From Pseudomonadota bacterium (lineage in GTDB: Bacteria > Pseudomonadota > Gammaproteobacteria > Steroidobacterales > Steroidobacteraceae), in assembly GCA_023428645.1 (NCBI GenBank), contig JAEYXD010000157.1, positions 1-18,775 of the forward strand: a stretch of DNA of 18,775 nt, given 5' to 3'. Of the stretch, positions 13,550 through 18,775 are shown one piece after another (position 1 is the first letter of the stretch; every line of letters begins with the position of its first letter). The notes below the pieces were generated by a model. The model was not told the origin of the DNA, ran no database searches, and was given only the letters and a program-made list of their open reading frames with translations. Made by a program: the position numbers and the translations under genes.

Positions 13550-14554
13550 ATGCAGGCATCCGTTGGCGAATTCCTGAAGCCGCGCGTCGTCAAGGTCACG
13601 CCCACCAACGCCCGCCAGGCGAAGGTCGTGATCGAGCCCTTCGAAAGGGGCTTTGGTCATACTCTCGGCAACGCGCTGCGTCGCGTGCTGCTCTCTTCCA
13701 TGCCGGGCTGCGCGATCACCGAGACGGAGATCGACGGCGTCCTCCATGAATACACGAGCATCGAAGGCGTCCAAGAGGACGTCGTCGACATTCTGCTCAA
13801 TCTGAAGCAGGTCGCGATCCGTTTGAATGCGCGCGAGGAGACCGAGCTGCGCCTGCACAAGAAGGGCCCGGGCCCCGTCACCGCGGGCGACATTCAGCTC
13901 GACCACGATGTCGAGGTGCTGAACCCGGACCTCGTGATCGCGAACCTCACGAAGGCTGGCGAGCTCAACATGACCTTGAAGGTCGAGCGCGGCCGCGGCT
14001 ATCGCCCGGCCATTCAGCGCGCGACGTTCGAAGAGTCCAGCGGCCCGATCGGCCGCCTGCAGCTCGATGCGTCCTTCAGCCCGATCCGCCGCGTGACGTA
14101 CACCGTCGAGAGCGCGCGCGTCGAGCAGCGTACGAACCTCGACAAGCTCATTCTCGACATCGAGACGAACGGCACGATCGACGCGGAAGAAGCGATTCGC
14201 CGCGCGGGCTCGATCCTCAAGGATCAGCTGTCGGTGTTCGTGGATCTGCAGGGTCAGGACGAGGGCGCGTCGAAGGCAGCCGAGCAGCAGTTCGATCCGA
14301 TCCTGCTGCGCCCGGTGGACGAGCTCGAACTCACGGTTCGCAGCGCGAACTGTTTGAAGGCGGAGAACATCCACTACATCGGCGATCTCGTGCAGCGCAC
14401 GGAAGTCGAGTTGCTGCGCACGCCGAACCTGGGCAAGAAGTCGCTCACCGAGATCAAGGAAGTTCTCGAAAGCCACGGTTTGTCGCTCGGCATGCGCCTC
14501 GACAACTGGCCGCCGGTCAGCCTGAAGCGCGACGACGATCGGGATGTGATCTGA
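13550..14554 (+). CDS. rpoA: DNA-directed RNA polymerase alpha subunit
   Basis: Alpha dimerises to nucleate RNA polymerase assembly; its C-terminal domain contacts UP elements and activators. The 334-residue product (329 in E. coli) shows the NTD block EPFERGFGHTLGNALRRVLL (about 29-48) followed by SSMPGCAITETEIDGVLHEY. The CTD reads PVDELELTVRSANCLKAENI, HYIGDLVQRTEVELLRTPNL and GKKSLTEIKEVL. The frame continues upstream to a GTG at 13448. ATG 13550 is chosen because AGGTGA (13537-13542) is well placed and MQASVGEFLKPR is the family N-terminus. A 167-bp spacer separates it from rpsD. Confidence 0.98.
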   Translation: MQASVGEFLKPRVVKVTPTNARQAKVVIEPFERGFGHTLGNALRRVLLSSMPGCAITETEIDGVLHEYTSIEGVQEDVVDILLNLKQVAIRLNAREETELRLHKKGPGPVTAGDIQLDHDVEVLNPDLVIANLTKAGELNMTLKVERGRGYRPAIQRATFEESSGPIGRLQLDASFSPIRRVTYTVESARVEQRTNLDKLILDIETNGTIDAEEAIRRAGSILKDQLSVFVDLQGQDEGASKAAEQQFDPILLRPVDELELTVRSANCLKAENIHYIGDLVQRTEVELLRTPNLGKKSLTEIKEVLESHGLSLGMRLDNWPPVSLKRDDDRDVI

Positions 14555-14638
14555 GAAAGCGATCAATCGGTTAGCGCCGGCTGTGGGCGAACGAGCACCA
14601 CCGCCGGCCACAAGTCACGATTCAAGAGTCACTAAGAA

Positions 14639-15256
14639 ATGCGTCACCAACTTTCCGGCCGGCAGCTTAGCCGCAACGCTCCGCATCGCGCCGCGATGCT
14701 CCGTAACATGGCGGCCTCCCTGCTGCGCCACGAGACGATTCGCACGACCGTGCCGAAGGCGAAGGAATTGCGCCGCGTCGTCGAGCCGCTGATCACGTTG
14801 GGCAAGGAGGACAGCGATGCGAACCGTCGTCGCGCGTTCGCCCAGCTGCGCGATGCCGAAGTCGTCGTGAAGCTGTTCGAGACCCTCGGCCCGCGTTTCA
14901 AGGCGCGTCCGGGCGGCTACACCCGAATCCTGCGCATGGACCCCCGTGCGGGCGATGCAGCGCCGATGGCGCTGATGCAGCTGCTCGATCAGCCTGAGCC
15001 GGCCGCCGAGGAGACGGCGTCCGCGGAGGGCGAGGCACCTGCGAAGAAGGCCGCGCCGAAAAAGGCCGCTGCGAAGAAGGCATCGCCGAAAAAGAAGACC
15101 GTGAAGACGGACGAGCAGCGCGCCGCGAAGAAGGCGAAGGCCGAGGAAAAGGCCGCCGCGACTGCGAAGAAGGCGGAAGCCAAGGCGCAGAAGAAGACGG
15201 CTGCGTCCGCTGCTCCGAAGAAGAAGGCGGCAGCGAAAAAGAAGTCTGCAAAGTGA
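14639..15256 (+). CDS. rplQ: 50S ribosomal protein L17 with long Lys/Ala-rich C-terminal tail
   Basis: L17 lies near the tunnel exit. Residues 1-118 are a standard L17: MRHQLSGRQLSRNAPHRAAM, MAASLLRHETIRTTVPKAKE, then RPGGYTRILRMDPRAGDAAP and MALMQLLD. E. coli L17 ends soon after this point (127 residues), but here the frame continues to 205. The tail (about 119-205) is first acidic/Ala-rich, then repetitive AKKAAPKKAAAKKASPKKK-type sequence. It resembles histone H1-like bacterial tails and should be disordered and strongly basic. The spacer to rpoA is 84 bp. Three terminator-like hairpins follow. Confidence 0.97.
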   Translation: MRHQLSGRQLSRNAPHRAAMLRNMAASLLRHETIRTTVPKAKELRRVVEPLITLGKEDSDANRRRAFAQLRDAEVVVKLFETLGPRFKARPGGYTRILRMDPRAGDAAPMALMQLLDQPEPAAEETASAEGEAPAKKAAPKKAAAKKASPKKKTVKTDEQRAAKKAKAEEKAAATAKKAEAKAQKKTAASAAPKKKAAAKKKSAK

Positions 15257-15260
15257 TCGC

Positions 15261-15288
15261 AAAAGGCCGGGTGTAAACCCGGCCTTTT
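15261..15288 (+). terminator. Intrinsic terminator after rplQ (first of three)
   Basis: AAAAGGCCGGGT (15261-15272) and ACCCGGCCTTTT (15277-15288) form a perfect 12-bp stem with a GTAA tetraloop, the TTTT being part of the arm. It begins 5 nt after the rplQ stop. It is the strongest of the three tandem hairpins and the natural end of the alpha-operon transcript. Because the A-run and T-run are symmetric it could also stop transcripts from the minus strand. Confidence 0.85.
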
Positions 15289-15299
15289 CGTTTGACGCT

Positions 15300-15355
15300 G
15301 AAGGCCGGGTGAACCCCGGCCTTCGTCGTTTGAGGCGAGGCGGTGTGAACCCGCC
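15300..15355 (+). terminator. Two further terminator-like hairpins, tandem copies of the first
   Basis: GAAGGCCGGG (15300-15309) pairs with CCCGGCCTTC (15315-15324). A decayed third copy pairs GGCGG (15339-15343) with CCGCC (15351-15355). With 15263-15300 the units share the frame A-A-G-G-C-C-G-G-G-T-G, AACCC, CTTCGTCGTTTGA and recur about every 37-38 nt. They lack a true T-run and probably back up the first terminator. Confidence 0.55.
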
Positions 15356-15414
15356 GGTCTTCGTCGGCCGTGTGCGGGCGTGCCAATGCCCGGTGGTGCG
15401 GTTTGCGCCGTCGC

Positions 15415-16395
15415 TTATGGCGACGGGGCCATGAGTCCGTTCGTGTACAAGACGCGCCCGTCCGGCGTCACGAGGATCGCGTCGACGTCTTCCAGCCGGT
15501 TGTAGATTTCGAGTGCACGCTCGGGCCCAAGGACGAAGGCCGTCTTCGACAAGCCGTCGGTGCGGGTCGCGTTCGGGCCGATGATCGTCGCGCTGCGCAC
15601 ACGGCTTGCGGATTTGCCGGTGTGCGGATCGATGATGTGGTGATAGCGCACGCCGTTCTCGTCGAAGTAGCGCTCGTAATCGCCCGATGTGGAGAACGCC
15701 GCATCTTCGAGCGGAATTTTCGCGATCACTTCTCCCTTGCGGTCCGGGTGGCGGATGCCGACGACCCAGGGTGTGCCGAAGCGGTCGCCGATGATTCTGC
15801 TGTCGCCGCCCGCGGTCACCATGGCGCGCGTGATGCCGCGCGCCTGCAGCACGGCAATACTGCGATCGACGGAGTGTCCCTTGCCGATGCCGCCGAGATC
15901 GATGCGCACGCCGGCCTGGGAGAAGCGGACGGTGCTCGTCTTGGGGTCGAGCACGACGTGGCGGTAGTCGACCGCGGACAATGCGCGATCGAGGCTCGAC
16001 TGGTCCGGACGCCTGCGGTCGCGGAAGTCGTACAGGTAGCCGACGCTCGCGTACGTGATGTCGAAGGCGCCGTCGGTGTCACGCGAATACTGCATGGCCT
16101 GCGTGAGCAGCTCGAACAGCTCGCTGCCGATCTTCACCGGTTCGCTCGCTGCAAGGCGATTCACGAGTGATACCTCGCTCGTCGGCTTGTAGGTGCTCAT
16201 CGCCATGTCGACGCGTCTCATCTCGGCGAGGACGGCGTCGATCGCCGCTTCGCCCGCCGCGCGATTTTCGGCCCACAGCTCGACGGAGATTCGTGTCCCC
16301 ATGATGCCGTCTTCGACGCGTTCGACCCACTCGGCGTCGGCGGCGCTCGTCACCGCGAGCAGGGCAGTCAAGAGCAGGCGCGTGACGATTTTCAT
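15415..16395 (-). CDS. apbE: Exported FAD:protein FMN transferase (ApbE family)
   Basis: ApbE enzymes use FAD to attach FMN covalently to a Thr/Ser of exported or membrane redox proteins, with a Mg2+ cofactor. The 326-residue product starts MKIVTRLLLTALLAVTSAAD, a Sec-type signal peptide probably cleaved after ADA (residue 21); no lipobox cysteine is seen. Family motifs are MGT (32-34), MSTY (66-69), DLGGIGKGHSVD (166-177), AGGD (195-198), SGDYERYF (237-244), HHIIDPHTGK (252-261) and the TDGLSKT motif (279-285). The frame extends to a TTG at 16428, but that lies in a terminator T-run. No flavinylation target is in the window, so its substrate is unknown. Confidence 0.93.
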   Translation of the reverse strand: MKIVTRLLLTALLAVTSAADAEWVERVEDGIMGTRISVELWAENRAAGEAAIDAVLAEMRRVDMAMSTYKPTSEVSLVNRLAASEPVKIGSELFELLTQAMQYSRDTDGAFDITYASVGYLYDFRDRRRPDQSSLDRALSAVDYRHVVLDPKTSTVRFSQAGVRIDLGGIGKGHSVDRSIAVLQARGITRAMVTAGGDSRIIGDRFGTPWVVGIRHPDRKGEVIAKIPLEDAAFSTSGDYERYFDENGVRYHHIIDPHTGKSASRVRSATIIGPNATRTDGLSKTAFVLGPERALEIYNRLEDVDAILVTPDGRVLYTNGLMAPSP

Positions 16396-16420
16396 CGGCG
16401 CATGGTAGCGATCCGGGCGG

Positions 16421-16452
16421 AAAAACAAAAAAGGCGGCTCGGTTGAGCCGCC
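16421..16452 (-). terminator. Intrinsic terminator of the TonB-receptor transcript
   Basis: Read on the minus strand, GGCGGCTC and GAGCCGCC (16445-16452 and 16433-16440) form an 8-bp stem with a 4-nt loop, followed by TTTTTTGTTTTT (down to 16421). This is a well-formed Rho-independent terminator about 120 nt after the receptor stop. It lies 26 bp before the apbE ATG, so apbE needs its own promoter or readthrough. Confidence 0.85.
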
Positions 16453-16503
16453 CGTCGGATCGACTGAAGCCCAGGTTGAAGAGCTTTATCGAAGCGCAGC
16501 CAA

Positions 16504-16548
16504 GAGCCCCCATCCCAACCTTCCCCCGCTGCGCGGGGGAAGGGGTAC
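16504..16548. repeat. REP-like palindromic intergenic element, copy 2
   Basis: CCTTCCCCCGC (16519-16529) and GCGGGGGAAGG (16533-16543) form a perfect 11-bp stem around TGC. The left flank AGCCCCCATCCCAACC resembles the left flank of copy 1. The 17-nt core (16523-16539) is identical to 584-600. It lies in the 176-bp gap between apbE and the receptor, upstream of the receptor terminator, so it would be in the 3' UTR of that mRNA. Confidence 0.65.
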
Positions 16549-16557
16549 TCGTCCGAG

Positions 16558-16592
16558 CTTGAACCGCGCGGTTAGAACTTGAACCGCGCGGT
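16558..16592. repeat. Short tandem duplication spanning the receptor stop codon
   Basis: The 15-nt CTTGAACCGCGCGGT occurs at 16558-16572 and again at 16578-16592, a 20-nt period. On the minus strand the inner copy encodes the terminal T-A-R-F-K of the receptor, and the outer copy lies just after the TAA. It looks like a recent small tandem duplication that left the protein end intact. Confidence 0.7.
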
Positions 16593-18775
16593 CACGCCGT
16601 AGATTCGCGGCGAGCCGAGGAACGCATTGAAGCTGCCGGTCTGCAACGGTGCATCGAACACGACCTGGTAATACTCCTCATCCGTCAGGTTCTGAGCCCA
16701 GGCCTCGACCATCCAGGCTTCATCGGCGGCCCCGATGCCCGTACGAGCGCCGACGACCGTGTAGGCGTCCTGCATCTTCTGCGGAGCCAGGTTCGAGCCC
16801 GTGTTGTACTCGGACGTGTACTTCGCACCGACGTTGGTGCGCCAGAGCAGCGCTCGACCGATGGGCTGCTCGAACGTCACGGCCAGGGAGCCCGACCACT
16901 CGGGCGCGAAGGACATGCGATTGTCCTCGCGGTTCGGCGCGAACAAGCCAGGATTCGCGAGCGCGACCGGATCGTCGATTTCCGTCTTCGCGTACGTCAC
17001 GCCGCCTTGAATGCTGAGCTGCTCGAGCGGAGTGAACCAGAGGAGGTCGAGATCCACGCCTCTGGAGGTCACCTGGTCGAGCGACGTGACGAGGAACTGC
17101 ACGCCATCGAAGGTGTTGAGCTGGAAGTCCGTGTAGTCCTGATAGAACACGGATGCGTTGAGCAGCAGTGAATTCCCGGCCCATTGCGACTTCACGCCCA
17201 GCTCGTACGAGTCGACGAGCTCTCGGTCGAAGCTCGTGTCGAGATTCGGCGCGACGCCGCCCGGCGTTCCAGGGTTGAGGGCCGAATTGCCCAGGCGTAC
17301 GCGGTCCAGGTTGAAGCCGCTCGCCTTGTAGCCGCGGGCGTACGAAAGGTAGCTCATGACTTCGTCCGTGAACCGGAACGCCATTTTCGCGGTGCCGCTC
17401 CATTCGCTCTCGTCGATCGACTGCGAGTTGTTCAAGTTGTTGTAGATCGGATCGGTAAACGCGGCGCAACCGATGCCATACGCCACCGTGCGAACCGCGG
17501 CGGGGGCGGTGAGCAGCGCAGGGAGGTTGTTGCGCAGCGTCTGACAGCCTACGCCGGCGTGCGTGTTGCGATAGCGGGTGTCGAGATCCTTCGACTCGTT
17601 CGTGTAGCGAACGCCCAGCGTGAGCTCGAGCGCATCCGTGAAGCGGATGCTGTTGTTCGTGAACAAGGCCCACGTCGTGGAGTCCTGCTCGTGCACGTCT
17701 CGCTGCCCGACGCCCACCGTGTACGCACTGGCGAGCGCCGCCTGAGCGGCGGGCGTGGCGCCCATGATGAAGGGCAGCAGCGGCGAGGCAGCACCGCCCG
17801 TCAGCGCGAGCATGTAGGTGCGGTACTGTGACCCGAACTGCAGCTGCTGGTGCGAGTCGAGCGTTTCGTTCGCATAGAAGGCGCCCGCCAGCCAGCTCAA
17901 TTTGTCGGTCTCGCCTGCGATGCGCAGTTCCTGGCTGATCTGCCGGAAGTCGGACGCATGATGGCCATCGGGGGCCCGAAACCAGATGTCCGCCCCCGTG
18001 AAGTCGACGTCCTGCCCGTTGACGCTCTCCCAGTTGCGATACGCGGAGATGGAGGTGAGCGTAGCGGCTCCGAAGTCGTAGTTGAGCTCGGCGGAGCCGC
18101 CGAGGTCCTCGATCTCTTGCTCGGTGCCGCGATTGAGATAGACATCGCGATCGAAAGCGTCCGCAGCTGCGTTGACGCCCCCACCTCCGGCGATCGCGTT
18201 GACGGCCGCGGCCGCCGGGCCGTTGAACGTCTGTACGCCGCCGCAGCAGTTCTCTTTGCGCTTGCTGTAGTCGCCCGTGAAGCGCACATCGAACACGTCG
18301 GAAGGCTCGAACATCAGCTGACCGCGCGTCGTCCACACCTTGCGATCGTTGTCCTCCTTCGCCGTGCGCGGCCCAGCGCCGGTCACGACGTCCAGGAAGC
18401 CGTCGCGCTCGCGGGCGCTGACGAAGAGGCGGCCCGCAATGCCTTCACTCAGCGGTCCGTTGAGGGAGGCGGAGCCTTCGAGCGTGCCGAAATCGCCCGC
18501 GACGAGCTCGATTTGCGAGCTGAACTCCTTCGTCGGCCGCTTCGTCACGATGTTGATGACGCCGGCCGAGGTGTTCTTGCCGAACAGCGTGCCCTGCGGC
18601 CCCTTCAGCACTTCGATGCGTTCGAGTTCGCCCAGATCGCCGAAGCCGACGCCGTTGCGCGGACGGTATACGCCGTCGATGACGACGCCGACCGAGGATT
18701 CGAGGCCGGGGTTGTCGCCGACGGTGCCGATGCCGCGAATGCGTGCGGTGGTGCTCGCTTCGCTCGATGTAGAGG
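16572..18775 (-). CDS. TonB-dependent outer-membrane receptor (5' end outside window)
   Basis: These receptors import ligands such as siderophores, vitamins or organic nutrients with energy from TonB-ExbBD. About 734 residues are visible and the frame is open to the right edge, so the signal peptide and TonB box are missing. The plug domain shows TTARIRGIGTVGDNPG, VVIDGVYRPRNGV and LGELERIEVLKGPQGTLFGK followed by NTSAGVINIVTKRP. The rest is a 22-strand-barrel type sequence with FTDEVMSYLSYARGYKASGF and the C-terminal IYGVTARFKF, ending in Phe as outer-membrane proteins do. A GTG at 18611 is internal, not the start. The plug resembles the large receptor sets of sphingomonads and Steroidobacter-like bacteria; the ligand cannot be told. 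Confidence 0.95.
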   Translation of the reverse strand, partial: STSSEASTTARIRGIGTVGDNPGLESSVGVVIDGVYRPRNGVGFGDLGELERIEVLKGPQGTLFGKNTSAGVINIVTKRPTKEFSSQIELVAGDFGTLEGSASLNGPLSEGIAGRLFVSARERDGFLDVVTGAGPRTAKEDNDRKVWTTRGQLMFEPSDVFDVRFTGDYSKRKENCCGGVQTFNGPAAAAVNAIAGGGGVNAAADAFDRDVYLNRGTEQEIEDLGGSAELNYDFGAATLTSISAYRNWESVNGQDVDFTGADIWFRAPDGHHASDFRQISQELRIAGETDKLSWLAGAFYANETLDSHQQLQFGSQYRTYMLALTGGAASPLLPFIMGATPAAQAALASAYTVGVGQRDVHEQDSTTWALFTNNSIRFTDALELTLGVRYTNESKDLDTRYRNTHAGVGCQTLRNNLPALLTAPAAVRTVAYGIGCAAFTDPIYNNLNNSQSIDESEWSGTAKMAFRFTDEVMSYLSYARGYKASGFNLDRVRLGNSALNPGTPGGVAPNLDTSFDRELVDSYELGVKSQWAGNSLLLNASVFYQDYTDFQLNTFDGVQFLVTSLDQVTSRGVDLDLLWFTPLEQLSIQGGVTYAKTEIDDPVALANPGLFAPNREDNRMSFAPEWSGSLAVTFEQPIGRALLWRTNVGAKYTSEYNTGSNLAPQKMQDAYTVVGARTGIGAADEAWMVEAWAQNLTDEEYYQVVFDAPLQTGSFNAFLGSPRIYGVTARFKF

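Noticed and set aside
13226..14611. A 461-codon open frame on the minus strand opposite rpoA
   Set aside because: Same composition-driven shadow effect; rpoA on the plus strand is unambiguous.
16720..18336. A 538-codon alternative frame on the minus strand within the receptor gene
   Set aside because: It is Arg-rich with no domain, overlapping the receptor frame that shows plug and barrel motifs throughout.
1..18775. CRISPR arrays, tRNA or rRNA genes, insertion sequences, phage or defence genes
   Set aside because: Reading both strands I found no spaced direct-repeat array, cloverleaf, transposase or integrase sequence. The window is a housekeeping operon plus two ordinary envelope genes.

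Overview
The window is almost entirely one ribosomal-protein gene supercluster of a high-GC gammaproteobacterium, followed by two unrelated accessory genes on the opposite strand. Gene order (tuf, S10 genes, spc genes with secY and rpmJ, alpha genes with rpoA) is the classical proteobacterial one. RpoA begins MQASVGEFLKPR and carries MPGCAITE, as in gammaproteobacteria rather than betaproteobacteria. The GC-rich codon use and the TonB-receptor type would suit a Steroidobacteraceae/Nevskiales/Xanthomonadales-like lineage, but that placement is inference.

Layout. Positions 1-173 hold the 3' end of tuf (EF-Tu), then rpsJ at 233-547. A 408-bp gene-free gap follows, unusual at this junction, with a REP-like palindromic repeat, a promoter with a perfect TATAAT box and a structured leader. 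Next, from 956 to 11424, come rplC-rplD-rplW-rplB-rpsS-rplV-rpsC-rplP-rpmC-rpsQ (rest of the S10 operon) and rplN-rplX-rplE-rpsN-rpsH-rplF-rplR-rpsE-rpmD-rplO-secY (spc operon). These are tightly packed with no terminator-like interruption that I can see. rpmJ (11526-11639) and then rpsM-rpsK-rpsD-rpoA-rplQ (11802-15256, alpha operon) complete it. The alpha genes have larger spacers, several holding strong hairpins. Transcription ends in a tandem set of three terminator-like hairpins at 15261-15355.

On the minus strand, 15415-16395 encodes an exported ApbE-type FAD:protein FMN transferase. 16572-18775 encodes a TonB-dependent outer-membrane receptor whose 5' end lies outside the window. An intrinsic terminator for the receptor transcript (16421-16452, minus) and a second copy of the REP-like repeat lie between them.

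The ribosomal genes together make most small and large subunit r-proteins, the RNA polymerase alpha subunit and the SecY translocon pore. I see no CRISPR array, mobile gene, defence system or clearly novel multi-gene system. The points worth a second look are regulatory or architectural: the promoter-bearing rpsJ-rplC split, a matching hairpin/start module in front of rpsJ and secY, hairpins in the alpha-operon spacers, a long lysine/alanine tail on L17, and the repeated terminator.
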